DNA of 64,000 nt from Candidatus Bathyarchaeota archaeon (GTDB lineage: Archaea; Thermoproteota; Bathyarchaeia; Bathyarchaeales; Bathyarchaeaceae). The notes below the pieces were generated by a model that saw only the letters and a program-made list of their open reading frames with translations, was not told the origin of the DNA and did not search any database. Each line of letters opens with the position of its first letter. Position 1 is the stretch's first letter. The stretch lies in the NCBI GenBank assembly GCA_004376295.1, contig SOJZ01000031.1, positions 108,787 through 172,786 on the forward strand. Reading direction: 5' to 3'. Of this stretch, positions 28,382 to 37,491 are shown piece after piece. The translations under genes and the position numbers were made by a program.

Positions 28382-29269
28382 CTAAACAAATTCTCCCCTG
28401 GCAATCATTACAACTCTTCCACCCACATGCACATCTATTTTTCCTTCTTTGCCTTCTGCTTTCAAAAGAAGCAGTGAAGGTCTCCCTATTTCATAGCCTT
28501 GTTCAACTCGAATGTTGATTTGGTCTTTTCCAAAATAGCGGTGTTTCACCAGATACCCAGCCAAGCAACCATTTGCACTTCCGGTAGCCGGATCCTCGGG
28601 GACACCATAGTAATCAGCGAAAAATCGGACATTCAAATCGTTTTCTTTACTGTATGTTTCAGGACAAAAGATGAGTATTGCTTTGGCCTGTGCATCTTTG
28701 ATGAACTCAAAGTACTGGTCTCTGGATATTCTAGCTCGCTTCAAGACATCTAAGGTTTTTAGCGGAACTATGAAGGAAGGAACCCCTGTTGAAACCTCTT
28801 GAACGGGAAATTTATCGTCCATCTCTTTCGCATCCAGGTTCAAAATCCTTGAAATTGGTCCAGCATCGAAGGTCTGACCAAATATCGGTTGCATTTGCTT
28901 CATCCACAAAATGTCTACGTTTTCTCCGATGTAACTGAGCGTAACCGGAATTTGCCCAACCTTCAAATTCAGGACTATTGTATTGATAGGTTCTTTGATG
29001 ATTTCCTGTTGTATTACGTAGGCAGTCCCTAGTGTTGGATGGCCAGCAAACGGTAATTCTGTTTTAGGTGTGAAAATGCGGACATCATATCCACCGCTCC
29101 GTTTTTCATCTGATAAAATGAAGGTTGTCTCTGAATAGTTCATCTCCTTGGCAATTCGTTGCATTTCTGCATCCGAAAGTACCTTTGCACCCCTAACAAC
29201 TGCGAGTTGGTTACCCGCATATCTTTCTTCAGCAAACACATCTACTGTGTAAAAGGTTAGCTTTTCCAT
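28382..29269 (-). CDS. PhzF family isomerase-like protein
   Basis: 295 residues with the two-lobed diaminopimelate-epimerase-like fold of PhzF. Recognisable are TVDVFAEERYAGNQLAVV with the conserved GNQLAV, MNYSETTFIL containing the catalytic Glu, PFAGHPTLGTA and the C-terminal DPATGSANG. Most archaeal members are of unknown substrate. ATG start with AAGGAGATG upstream. No phenazine genes are nearby. Confidence 0.9.
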   Translation of the reverse strand: MEKLTFYTVDVFAEERYAGNQLAVVRGAKVLSDAEMQRIAKEMNYSETTFILSDEKRSGGYDVRIFTPKTELPFAGHPTLGTAYVIQQEIIKEPINTIVLNLKVGQIPVTLSYIGENVDILWMKQMQPIFGQTFDAGPISRILNLDAKEMDDKFPVQEVSTGVPSFIVPLKTLDVLKRARISRDQYFEFIKDAQAKAILIFCPETYSKENDLNVRFFADYYGVPEDPATGSANGCLAGYLVKHRYFGKDQINIRVEQGYEIGRPSLLLLKAEGKEGKIDVHVGGRVVMIARGEFV

Positions 29270-29348
29270 ATTCCATCTCCTTCTCAGACTGGTGATATCT
29301 TTTTTAGGTTATATCTATCTTCACACGCGTAACAGCAAGATATGCATG

Positions 29349-30233
29349 CTAGGAACCGCTTAATCTGTTTACTTCCTTCACGGCCTCTACTGCAACCTCT
29401 ATCATATCATCATCTGGCTCTCTCGTTGTCAAGCGTTGAAATGCTAAGCCCGGCAATGTCAGCGTTCTCATGATTGTAGAGTCTTTGTATCTGTCGCTAA
29501 GTTTCAGAAGCTCGTAAGATATGGCTCCGATCACTGGGATTAGTAGCACTCTGTATGCGAGTCTTGTAGCAAACCCTAAATTTGGCATGATCGAGAACAG
29601 CAAGATGCTTACAAACATAACAATGAAGATGAAAGAGGTGCCACACCGAGGATGCAATCTAGAGAATTTCTTCACATTCGAAACATTCAATGCTACCCCA
29701 GCTTCATGTGCGTTGATCGCCTTGTGCTCTGCGCCATGATACTGTAGTATTCTCCTGAACTCACCCCACATAGCCACTAATGTTAGGTATAGAAGAAAAA
29801 TCGCAAGACGCACCATGGCTTCAACAACGTTGAAAACTACTCCCGTGAGATTAAACAAAGTAGTCAAGAGAAAAGGTCCTATCATGAAAAGAGAAGCCAA
29901 CGCCAAAGCCATGGCAATTGCTATCGCAAACTCCTTAATGGTGAACTTTTCCTCTTCTTCAAGAATTGCATTTGCAGAGTAATAGAGGCCTTTGACGCCG
30001 AGATAGAAGGTTTCAAACAGCCCGATGATGCCTCTTAGAAACGGTAGTCCAAGGATCCTGTATCTTCCAGATATGGATTTTATCTCCTCTGTGTGTGTCA
30101 ATATCTCATTGTTTGGTTGTCTAACACACATCACTGCATGTGTGCGAGAGCGCATCATCACACCTTCTATCAGAGCTTGTCCACCAAATGCTAGTGATGG
30201 CTTCTCTCTTCTTTGGACAAACAACTTCATCAT
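29349..30233 (-). CDS. DUF1385 family membrane protein
   Basis: 294 residues. The conserved FGGQALIEGVMMRSR near the N-terminus and YHGAEHKAINAHE in the middle (HGAEHK is the family hallmark), followed by LHPRCGTSF, identify DUF1385. Four or five transmembrane helices are predicted between about 90 and 250. The biochemical role is unknown; the His/Glu motif suggests metal binding. ATG-ATG start with no clear ribosome site. It may be co-transcribed with the SpoIIM-like gene upstream (59 bp away). Confidence 0.88.
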   Translation of the reverse strand: MMKLFVQRREKPSLAFGGQALIEGVMMRSRTHAVMCVRQPNNEILTHTEEIKSISGRYRILGLPFLRGIIGLFETFYLGVKGLYYSANAILEEEEKFTIKEFAIAIAMALALASLFMIGPFLLTTLFNLTGVVFNVVEAMVRLAIFLLYLTLVAMWGEFRRILQYHGAEHKAINAHEAGVALNVSNVKKFSRLHPRCGTSFIFIVMFVSILLFSIMPNLGFATRLAYRVLLIPVIGAISYELLKLSDRYKDSTIMRTLTLPGLAFQRLTTREPDDDMIEVAVEAVKEVNRLSGS

Positions 30234-30292
30234 TCACAAGAAGATTCTGCTGGTCTTATAATGATTTGTTCCTTTTCGATTACATGCATGCG

Positions 30293-30823
30293 CTACGTTA
30301 GTGCGATTATGAGGCTCACCTCTATCACAGCTGCTATGAGGAATATGCCATAAATTGTAGCTAGGTCTCTCAGGGAAATTGTTCTACTCAATACCTTCCT
30401 GATTGTCAGGTATATACCGTATCCCTCAATCATCCCAATAGGTGCACTTATTATCACAAACCGGGGAAGCGCTTCAACGTTTATCTCTCCGAAGACGAGG
30501 GTGCTTGCACGCAGGATGCTCAGAAAGACGATTAGAATTGTGAACACTATGGCAAAGGTTCCAGGATGCTCAAGTACAACATGTTCATATTTCTGCCCTT
30601 TGAAGAAGCCTTGAACCACTAAATTGACATAAAAGGTCATACCCAATAAAATCAGAGATATTGCAGTGACATTATGAATGAAAACCATGAAAAAAGCCAG
30701 AAGCTGATTCGAAAATAAAGTACCCAATGTTTGGAAGAAGATAGCGTTCTCAAAGTAGGAAAGGATCAATAGAATCAGAAAAACTAGACCTAGTAACACC
30801 GACCTCTTTTTTCCGTCAAGCAA
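30293..30823 (-). CDS. SpoIIM/DUF95-like membrane protein
   Basis: 176 residues, five predicted transmembrane helices. The layout of a first helix, then TLGTLFSNQLLAFFMVFIHN, then LEHPGTFAIVFTIL resembles stage II sporulation protein M-like proteins common in archaea, where they have no sporulation role. The match is by pattern only. GTG, ATG or TTG start assignment is weak. It lies between DUF1385 and the cupin gene on the same strand. Confidence 0.55.
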   Translation of the reverse strand: MLDGKKRSVLLGLVFLILLILSYFENAIFFQTLGTLFSNQLLAFFMVFIHNVTAISLILLGMTFYVNLVVQGFFKGQKYEHVVLEHPGTFAIVFTILIVFLSILRASTLVFGEINVEALPRFVIISAPIGMIEGYGIYLTIRKVLSRTISLRDLATIYGIFLIAAVIEVSLIIALT

Positions 30824-30997
30824 TAGACAAGCCTCGAAGAACCGTCGGTAGAAAATTAACGACTTGGAGATAATAATAAATTATGAACTTTAAAAATGGA
30901 TTCCAAAATCAACTTACAGCTTCATGCATGCAGAAAGCGAAAATGACCCACGATAAGCTCAAAATCACCTATGATAAACGTATATTGCGAGAGGTGC

Positions 30998-31037
30998 GGA
31001 GATATCCCCCGCAAAACCCCTCTTCTTTTGTCTTCGT
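30998..31037 (+). repeat. Dispersed GATATC-CCCGC element, copy 2
   Basis: GGAGATATCCCCCGCAAAAC then CCCTCTTCTTTTGTCTTCG. It lies 5 nt beyond the stop of the leftward cupin gene, on the opposite strand sense. It shares the downstream TTTTGTCTT with copy 1. A CATGCATGCA palindrome is 66 nt upstream. Confidence 0.65.
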
Positions 31038-31041
31038 GGTA

Positions 31042-31302
31042 TCAACCTAGTTTGTAATGTTTTCTGATTCTCTCCTTGATTTCCCAAGTGCATTTGAGAC
31101 CCTTTGGAAAGGTAACAAAGTCACCGGCCCCGAATTCCACATTTCCTTCATCTGTCTTCACGATAGACCTTCCTTCAAGAATCAGGCAAGCTTCCTTTTG
31201 ATCATACTCCCATGAAAATGTGGAAGGTTCTTTTTCCCAGGTTGGCCAGCTTTTTGCTCTTCTTTGTTCTTCTTCTGTTGGTTTCTTGACTTCGATCTTC
31301 AT
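31042..31302 (-). CDS. Small cupin (DUF861-like)
   Basis: 86 residues from the third of three clustered ATGs (MKIEVKKPTEEE), where relatives usually begin; the frame stays open further upstream through a CATGCATGCATG tract unlikely to be coding. Single cupin_3 barrel: WPTWEKEPSTFSWEY, then EACLILEGRSIVKTDEG and GAGDFVTFPKGLKCTWEI. Metal or small ligand binding is typical; the ligand is unknown. Confidence 0.75.
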   Translation of the reverse strand: MKIEVKKPTEEEQRRAKSWPTWEKEPSTFSWEYDQKEACLILEGRSIVKTDEGNVEFGAGDFVTFPKGLKCTWEIKERIRKHYKLG

Positions 31303-31456
31303 TTTCATCAGCATTTGAAAAAAGAACTCGATGTATTTATAGGTTAGTTTGTGTGCATGCATGCACTAGTTGAAGGAAAGAGAGAAATGACGAATCCACG
31401 CTAAACATTGGTTTATGCGGCAGTGTGAAAGGCGTCTGAGGAGGTAGTGATAGAAT

Positions 31457-32689
31457 TTGCCGACTCGCCGGAGGGTTCAAGACGAGGAAGCAAAGCAGGG
31501 TAGAGTCGAATTTAGCTTTCCTCTGCTAATAGTTAGGATAAAGACGTTCACGAGGGTGTACGATAGGCTCGGTGCTTTTGGTGCTTCACGCCCAGTCTCG
31601 TGGGCAGCTATCATCGGCATGCCAATATTAGCGAGCTTCGGCCTCTACTTCATATTTAGTAGCCTCTTAACATTACTAACAACACCTGCGGCGAGGGAAA
31701 TTGGACGTGAGCTTGGTCCTCAGGCCTACGTCCTCCTTCCCGGGATCAATCCCTATCTCCCTATACTCTACGGCTGGTTAGCCATAATAGCTGCGATAAT
31801 GGTTCATGAAGGAGCACATGGTGTGATAGCGAGGAGCCTTGGATTCAGAGTTAAGTCTAGCGGACTTCTGTTTTTCCTAGTCATACCAGTGGGAGCCTTC
31901 GTGGATGTAGACGAGGAGCAGATGGCGAAAGCCAAACCCAAGAATTCTGTGAGGGTCTTAGCAGCTGGCCCTGGAGCCAACATCGCTGTAGCCATTGTCT
32001 GTTTACTTGGGGTTCTGATTATCACTAGCGGGCTGACCCCAGTTGTCGATGGGTTATACGTCTTTGATGTTATGGAGGGAATGCCCGCTCAGGACGCAGG
32101 TCTGCAGTTAAAAGATGTGATTATCAGCGTAGATGAGCTGCCCATAACCAACTTCGATGACTTCAAAGCCATTCTAGATGACAAAAACCCCAACGACACC
32201 ATACAGATCACTGTAGCAAGAGGGGAGAAATGGAACGACCAGTTTTCCACTACTGCGAAACTGACTGAGCATAATGGCAGCGCCTACCTAGGCGTGAGCG
32301 TGGGTGAACTCCTCACAGAGCAACGATTGAGAACATATCAGAAGCTGGCTACAGAGACACTTTACTTACATTTTATGCCACCCACACTGGCCTCGGGGTT
32401 GGTGCCGTTCTCAGGAGCATTAAACGACTTCTACACGCACACACTCGGCGAGAATTGGCATATCCTGGCAAACATCTTCTTCTGGCTGTGGTTCGTCAAC
32501 GTTAATGTTGCAATATTCAACGCCTTGCCAATTTATCCTCTCGACGGAGGGCGAGCATTTAAAAGCGTATTGAAGAGCGTGCTAGGCCGTAGGGCAGGCG
32601 GGAGGATAGCTTCTCGATTAACCACTGTTGTGGCTGTCATTTTATTATCCGCTATCGTGATGACCATAGTGCTTCCCTTCATAATGTGA
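31457..32689 (+). CDS. Site-2 protease family zinc metalloprotease with PDZ domain
   Basis: 410 residues, intramembrane protease of family M50. The zinc motif is HEGAHG after the second membrane segment, and the third ligand lies in LPIYPLDGGRAF near the C-terminus. A PDZ domain (about residues 195-270, with MPAQDAGLQLKDVIISVDELP) is inserted between the catalytic halves. It would cleave membrane-anchored regulators or signal peptides within the bilayer. TTG start with GGAGG about 12 nt upstream. The substrate is unknown. Confidence 0.9.
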   Translation: MPTRRRVQDEEAKQGRVEFSFPLLIVRIKTFTRVYDRLGAFGASRPVSWAAIIGMPILASFGLYFIFSSLLTLLTTPAAREIGRELGPQAYVLLPGINPYLPILYGWLAIIAAIMVHEGAHGVIARSLGFRVKSSGLLFFLVIPVGAFVDVDEEQMAKAKPKNSVRVLAAGPGANIAVAIVCLLGVLIITSGLTPVVDGLYVFDVMEGMPAQDAGLQLKDVIISVDELPITNFDDFKAILDDKNPNDTIQITVARGEKWNDQFSTTAKLTEHNGSAYLGVSVGELLTEQRLRTYQKLATETLYLHFMPPTLASGLVPFSGALNDFYTHTLGENWHILANIFFWLWFVNVNVAIFNALPIYPLDGGRAFKSVLKSVLGRRAGGRIASRLTTVVAVILLSAIVMTIVLPFIM

Positions 32690-32864
32690 CTTGGCCTAAC
32701 CACCAATTGAATGGCATGCATGCATTGGTTTCCTTAGGGAGAAAAGATTCTCACGAGCCCAGTATCTTTCCAACGGAGCTACTAGAGTCATTAAAGGTTG
32801 GGACGAACTTGCCATTCATGTATGATTTCCTGTGGTGAGTTGACACAAGAGTCACCTTTTCATT

Positions 32865-33143
32865 ATGTATGACCTGCATCATATAAAAATGGCAAGGAAT
32901 GGCCGAATGCTCTTTTGCGCGCGCCACGAGCAGAGGCAAGTAATTGGTGTTATTCTACTCAAAAACGTTATAACCAAGAAACAAATGATAAATGTAAAGG
33001 TAGAAATGATAGTTATTGATCAGCATACACCTGATTTTGAGGGAACACAAGCTTTCGGCTTTGAGAGGAAAACGGGTTCTGGCATGCTTCTATCTCCAGG
33101 AGACTTCACCTATGTGCGTCACTGGAGTGATAGTGAAACATGA
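32865..33143 (+). CDS. Hypothetical small protein preceding the sulfur module
   Basis: Up to 92 residues, not recognised. The stop overlaps the YeeE-like start by ATGA, which suggests translational coupling and is the main support. A TATA-like ATATAAAAATGG at about 32880 would put the transcript start after the first ATG, so a later ATG such as 32907 or 32985 (52 residues, starting MINVKVEM) may be the true start. The remaining gap 32690-32864 holds only a CATGCATGCAT tract at 32714 and no gene. Confidence 0.35.
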   Translation: MYDLHHIKMARNGRMLFCARHEQRQVIGVILLKNVITKKQMINVKVEMIVIDQHTPDFEGTQAFGFERKTGSGMLLSPGDFTYVRHWSDSET

Positions 33144-34366
33144 GTGATAAGGAGAGAGTATTCAGAAATCTTGCACCAGGGGTTGCAGCATTCACTGGTG
33201 CATTCTTCATTTCAATATACTATACAGGCCTATCTTCATCCCTTGCCATTTTCTGGCTATTTGGCCTTGCATACGGGATTGTGATTCAGAGAAGCAAATT
33301 CTGCTTTGCATCAGCCTTCAGAGACCTTTTCCTCTTCAAAAGAGGTGAGCTGATGAAGGCGATAATTGCAGGGCTCATAATCGCAACTATTGGCTTCTCA
33401 ATCATCATGTATGCAACCGTAGGTCTTGCCAAGCCAATTGACTCGATCAAGGATGGAATACCCGCACACGCCAAGGTGAACCCTGTAGGCTTGCAAACGA
33501 TCATTGGAGGAATCGTGTTCGGATTTGGAATGGTCCTATCAGGTGGATGTGCAACCGGGACACTTTGGAGGGCTGGAGAAGGATACTCAGTTCAATGGGT
33601 GGCTTTAATAGGATTTATACTTGGAACCATACCGCTTGCGTTTATGTGGGAACCTATCTACGATGGCTACGTCTCTCACCTTCCGAAAATATGGTTTCCC
33701 GAGGTGTTTGGATGGGGCGGTGCGATCCTTCTAACGCTCTTCCTTTTAGGGTTTGCTTACCTCCTCGTTTCCTGGTGGGAGAGCAAGGCGGAGTTCAAGT
33801 TCTCTCATGTTATCGAACGAAAGAGTAAAAATCCAAAAAAGATCATCCCTATTCTGAAGGAGAAGTACGGAAATATCTTCTATCAACCGTGGCCGTATCT
33901 TGTGGGTGGACTCCTGCTCGGCGCGCTCAATGCCTTTGAGTATGTCTTTTCAAAGCCATGGGGTGTTACAACCGCAATAAGCAGATGGGGCGGATGGATG
34001 CTATTAAAGACCGGGATTATGCATACATCTAACCTGTGGCCATATTATACACAATATAAACTCGTGGAGAATCCGTCATTGACGAGTGGAAGCACGCTTT
34101 TGAATCTGGGATTGATCTTCGGAGCCTTTGCAATGGCTATTCTGGCAGGGGAGTTCAAGGTAAGAATCCCGACAAAGAAAATCAGGTTCGCACAGGGCTT
34201 TGTTGGGGGGTTTTTTATGGGATTTGGATCAAGGCTTGCCATGGGATGTAATATCGGGGCGTTCTTCACAGCTGTTCCATCACTTGCTCTTGCTGGATGG
34301 GTGTTTGGCCCCGGACTTGCCATCGGGGCGTGGCTTGGCGTAAAGGCGCTTAAAAAACTCGCATAA
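33140..34366 (+). CDS. YeeE/YedE family sulfur-compound transporter
   Basis: 408 residues, about ten transmembrane helices. Two repeated half-domains each have the family signature: QRSKFCFASAFRDLF with MVLSGGCATGTLWRAGEG, and MGFGSRLAMGCNIGAFF. The conserved Cys residues in these loops relay thiosulfate or related sulfur in TsuA-type members. ATG start with GGAGTGA upstream. The next two genes encode TusA and a rhodanese, supporting uptake plus intracellular sulfur transfer. Confidence 0.9.
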   Translation: MSDKERVFRNLAPGVAAFTGAFFISIYYTGLSSSLAIFWLFGLAYGIVIQRSKFCFASAFRDLFLFKRGELMKAIIAGLIIATIGFSIIMYATVGLAKPIDSIKDGIPAHAKVNPVGLQTIIGGIVFGFGMVLSGGCATGTLWRAGEGYSVQWVALIGFILGTIPLAFMWEPIYDGYVSHLPKIWFPEVFGWGGAILLTLFLLGFAYLLVSWWESKAEFKFSHVIERKSKNPKKIIPILKEKYGNIFYQPWPYLVGGLLLGALNAFEYVFSKPWGVTTAISRWGGWMLLKTGIMHTSNLWPYYTQYKLVENPSLTSGSTLLNLGLIFGAFAMAILAGEFKVRIPTKKIRFAQGFVGGFFMGFGSRLAMGCNIGAFFTAVPSLALAGWVFGPGLAIGAWLGVKALKKLA

Positions 34367-34370
34367 AGAG

Positions 34371-34625
34371 ATGAATGAAATGAAGGAAAAAGTTATAGAT
34401 GTAAGGGGCGAAATCTGCCCGTATCCCGAGATGAAGACTGCTGACGGATTGAAAGAGGCGAAGAAGGAAGGAGTGGATGAACTCGTCATAATAACAGATC
34501 ATCCACCTGCAGCACTCCTAACGATACCTCAAAGGCTTGAACAGAGCGGATACAAGGAAGATGAGAACTATACAGTGACAAAGAAAGGCTCTGACTGGAC
34601 ATTTAGAGTCAAGATAGGTAGGTGA
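34371..34625 (+). CDS. tusA: TusA family sulfur carrier
   Basis: 84 residues. The CPxP motif (ICPYPEMKTADGL) carries the persulfide-forming Cys of TusA/SirA proteins. The two-layer alpha/beta fold continues with ELVIITDHPPAALLTIPQ. Start ATG 34371, or ATG 34380 three codons later. It is 4 bp after the transporter and 1 bp before the rhodanese, a compact three-gene unit that likely passes imported sulfur to biosynthesis. Confidence 0.9.
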   Translation: MNEMKEKVIDVRGEICPYPEMKTADGLKEAKKEGVDELVIITDHPPAALLTIPQRLEQSGYKEDENYTVTKKGSDWTFRVKIGR

Positions 34626-34626
34626 T

Positions 34627-35019
34627 ATGATGTCGCTGAGAGAGAAGATGTGCTCTGCAATGGAGGAAAAGTTCTTCAAGGCACTTAGGAAAGGATGGCA
34701 TATTATTACGGTTGAAGAGCTAAAGGATAGGCTCGATAGGGAGGAGAAGATCTTTCTACTCGATGTAAGAGAGCTTGACGAATTCTCGTCGGGGCATATC
34801 GAAGGTGCAGTCAATATTCCGATCCATGATGTGCCCAACAGGATGAAAGAACTACCAGAGGAGCTTGATCATCCGATAGTTGTGATGTGCCTGAGCGGTG
34901 CACGATCTGCATATGCCACGATGTTTCTAAGGGTATTCGGCTACAACAATGTCAAAAACCTCGATTTCGGGATGAGCGGATGGATGAACAAAGGTTTTCC
35001 TGTTGCAAAAGAGGTGTGA
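34627..35019 (+). CDS. Rhodanese-like sulfurtransferase
   Basis: 130 residues, one rhodanese domain. Active-site loop CLSGARSA contains the catalytic Cys; LLDVRELDEFSSGHIEGAVNIP and the C-terminal GMSGWMNKGFPV are family blocks. The first 28 residues form an added charged helix. ATG with AGGTGAT upstream. Expected to exchange sulfane sulfur with TusA. Confidence 0.9.
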   Translation: MMSLREKMCSAMEEKFFKALRKGWHIITVEELKDRLDREEKIFLLDVRELDEFSSGHIEGAVNIPIHDVPNRMKELPEELDHPIVVMCLSGARSAYATMFLRVFGYNNVKNLDFGMSGWMNKGFPVAKEV

Positions 35020-35126
35020 ATACCTCATGCATGCATTTTCTATTTTGCTGATTATTGTCTAGAAGAAGGTTTCACAAATCTTTTCTACCTAACAGAAAGT
35101 ATACTGCTCCGTCCATGCAAGGGAAA

Positions 35127-35135
35127 GGAGGTGAT
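35127..35135 (+). promoter_or_regulatory. Full anti-Shine-Dalgarno match deciding the tail-tube start
   Basis: GGAGGTGAT is complementary to the 16S 3' end over its whole length and lies just before TTG at 35139. It shows that the upstream open codons from 35055 are not translated, and implies strong initiation. Confidence 0.75.
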
Positions 35136-35138
35136 ATT

Positions 35139-35663
35139 TTGAATAAGAAGATACTTGTCATTGCTCTTGTCATATTGGTTGTGAGTGGCGCTGGTGCGAT
35201 TTTTATGACTGCGGGTGTGATTGCACCTGCCAGACCGCAAGTATACGGCAAATACAACTTCGTGGTTGAGATTGACGGAATAGCACAAGCAGGGTTCAGA
35301 GAGGTAGAAGGATTGAACGCCACAGTGGAAGTCTGGGAATATAGAGAAGGAACCGAACAGACGACCGTTAGATTGGAGCCAGGCGTAGCACGGTATGGTC
35401 CTCTAGTTTTAAGATGGGGAGTCACGCAGAACGCGGAATTGTGGAGCTGGATGGAACAAACACTTCAAGGGAACATCGAGAGGAAGAACATATCAGTGAT
35501 AATTCTCAACCAGAAACGTGAAGAAGTGGTCAGATACAACCTAGAGGATGCTTGGCCAAGCAGTTTTAATGTAGATACACTGGACAGTCAAGATTCAGGA
35601 CCAGCGATTGAAGAACTGGTGATCCAATATGAAGGACTTGACCGAGTAGGCTCCCTTGACTAG
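35139..35663 (+). CDS. Membrane-anchored T4 gp19-type tail-tube domain protein
   Basis: 174 residues. A hydrophobic signal anchor (about 5-27, ILVIALVILVVSGAGAIFM) precedes a complete tail-tube domain of the gp19/Hcp-like family used in contractile phage tails and extracellular injection systems. Family features: NFVVEIDGIAQAGFREVEGL (40-59), VEVWEYREG, TVRLEPGVARYGPLVLRWG and the C-terminal EELVIQYEGL. The domain runs from about 38 to 168. Tube proteins are normally cytoplasmic and unanchored, so the leader is odd. No sheath, baseplate, AAA+ or terminator genes are near. It follows the sulfur module after a CATGCATGCAT tract. Function unknown; a surface tube or an exapted structural protein are possibilities. 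Confidence 0.82.
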   Translation: MNKKILVIALVILVVSGAGAIFMTAGVIAPARPQVYGKYNFVVEIDGIAQAGFREVEGLNATVEVWEYREGTEQTTVRLEPGVARYGPLVLRWGVTQNAELWSWMEQTLQGNIERKNISVIILNQKREEVVRYNLEDAWPSSFNVDTLDSQDSGPAIEELVIQYEGLDRVGSLD

Positions 35664-35931
35664 TATACAAGCTCATATGTATACAACTTTCCCTTTTTTC
35701 TGTTGCCATTTCGCATGCATACATAGATTGATGTTGAATACCGATTCGTGCTTCATAACTTTAATAAGTTTTTGACCAGCAGTCAGACACAAGCGCATGT
35801 CGCGAAATGTGTGCTTCCCTTCTTCAAGAGAGGGGCCACACATACCCTTCCAGGGTAATGACGAAGGAATTTTATGCATGCAAATAGTCTATGTAGCGGC
35901 CCTAACTCTATATAGGAAAAGCCGAGTTCGT

Positions 35932-37146
35932 CTATTCCCAAACGAGTGGAAGGTTTCCCCCATACGGAAGTCCGGTCGGAAACAAGATTTTGATTAGCCG
36001 TACAGCCCATTTTCCACCACTCACTCTAACGCTAGGATTTTTGACCAATTCACTAATGTCTTTGTATCCTGTTATCAGAGGATTTAGACACGACAGCGGA
36101 ATATCGAGTTGATAGTCGCTCCTGGCACCATTTGTGCCAACTGATACGGTTCCATGATTGATCTCCAGAACGGCGAACTCCTCCTCACTTAGAATTTTCA
36201 ATGTACACTCTCGATTATGAAACTCAGAATGGCGGAGTCTACGCTCGAATTCTTTCTCCATCTTGGTCAAGAACATAACAAGATTCAGAAGTCTCGCCAT
36301 ACCAGCTCCACTACCACTTCGTATTCGTATCTCACAATCATGCCAGAAAGCAAAGCGAGCGAACGGATGATCAGGATTAATAATGCAGTAGAATTCCTTC
36401 AAACTCTTTCTTTTTGCTATTTCAAGGATATGGTTGAAAATGACCCCGCAAGCTTCGTTGTTCAAAACACCTATTTCATGGGCGCATGGACGGCCCCAAT
36501 CTGTTCCAACAGCGAGATATCCTATCACTTGCCCCTTCTTATCTATGAGAGTCTCGAGTTTAGCTTCGGAGCCTCCAGGTTTCCATTCCCACATTGTTGC
36601 CGACCGTACTTCAGCGCAAGTTCTCGTGGCTGTGTTACTGTGATAGATCTGCGTAATTTGTTCTAAATCGGCTTCTGTGAACGATCTAAATTCATATGAC
36701 TCCTTTTCCGATGAGTCATCTTGTTTAGGTTTTATAACAATCTCGGTCTTCACCATAGCAGGTGAATATCCATAGTGTGGATAGAGCCATGGGTTTCCCC
36801 ATAATATTGTTATGTCAAAACCTTGAGTCTTCATGTATTGAATGGCGTTCCTCATCACTGCTGAGCAATAACCCTTTCTTTGATAGTCAGGATGAGTTGC
36901 AACAGGAGCAACAATTGCACCGTTCAATATAGCTGTTTCAATCCTCAACGGCCGCCTTATAAGCATCATAATACTCACAACCTTTCCGTCGACCTTTGCT
37001 ACGCGTAAATCTCCTTTCTGGAAGTTTGGATCTTCACTAGTTGTGGCCTTGATGATAGTGTTCTCTAGTCTGGACTGCTTGAACGCCTTACTCACTATGT
37101 CACAGATTTCTGCATATTCTTCGGGATCAGCAGCCTCAACTATCAT
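35932..37146 (-). CDS. Eis-like GNAT acetyltransferase
   Basis: 404 residues with two GNAT-type lobes plus a C-terminal sterol-carrier-like domain, the layout of enhanced-intracellular-survival acetyltransferases. Acetyl-CoA binding is seen in VATHPDYQRKGYCSAVM. The block ITILWGNPWLYPHYGYSPA is characteristic. ATG start at 37146. Substrates of archaeal members are unknown; amine or lysine acetylation is expected. The upstream gap 35664-35931 holds two palindromes (35713, 35874) and no supported gene. Confidence 0.87.
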   Translation of the reverse strand: MIVEAADPEEYAEICDIVSKAFKQSRLENTIIKATTSEDPNFQKGDLRVAKVDGKVVSIMMLIRRPLRIETAILNGAIVAPVATHPDYQRKGYCSAVMRNAIQYMKTQGFDITILWGNPWLYPHYGYSPAMVKTEIVIKPKQDDSSEKESYEFRSFTEADLEQITQIYHSNTATRTCAEVRSATMWEWKPGGSEAKLETLIDKKGQVIGYLAVGTDWGRPCAHEIGVLNNEACGVIFNHILEIAKRKSLKEFYCIINPDHPFARFAFWHDCEIRIRSGSGAGMARLLNLVMFLTKMEKEFERRLRHSEFHNRECTLKILSEEEFAVLEINHGTVSVGTNGARSDYQLDIPLSCLNPLITGYKDISELVKNPSVRVSGGKWAVRLIKILFPTGLPYGGNLPLVWE

Positions 37147-37491
37147 TTCTCATCACAGTGATCATCAGATATCAACATCTCGACAAGTCATGCATGCATC
37201 GGTAGTTACACAATTCATTTTAGCTTTTTGCATGTATGCGTGCGGACTAGATTATTGTTGTAGAAGTGTGTTCTGTATACTCAGCTGCAAAGACCCATGC
37301 ATGCAAAAGTCCTAAAACACGTTGAAAAGGTTTGTTAGAATGTGTCTGGAGATATCCCCCGCATTTCCCCCTTTTTTTATGCATAAGCATTTGGACACAT
37401 TCACCGAGATGTTTCCAGAGGAGTTGACATCAACCTCTGAACGTTAGAGTGTCTGACAAACACTCATCCTTTTTGTGTTCCAATGCTCGCG
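37147..37491. other. Repeat-rich intergenic region
   Basis: 345 bp without a supported gene. It holds CATGCATGCAT at 37189, degenerate copies near 37228, CATGCATGCA at 37296 and the third GATATC-CCCGC element at 37348-37378. Short reading frames here have no ribosome site or recognisable product. Confidence 0.6.
37348..37378 (+). repeat. Dispersed GATATC-CCCGC element, copy 3
   Basis: GGAGATATCCCCCGCATTTC then CCCC and seven T. The core of 27 nt is nearly identical to copy 1 although the flanks differ. A CATGCATGCA palindrome is about 45 nt upstream. The element lies downstream of a leftward gene, so it is antisense to that gene's expected transcript. Confidence 0.65.

Noticed and set aside
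35797..36010. Short overlapping frames on both strands between the tail-tube and acetyltransferase genes
   Set aside because: No ribosome sites, no recognisable sequence, and they cross CATGCATGC palindromes.
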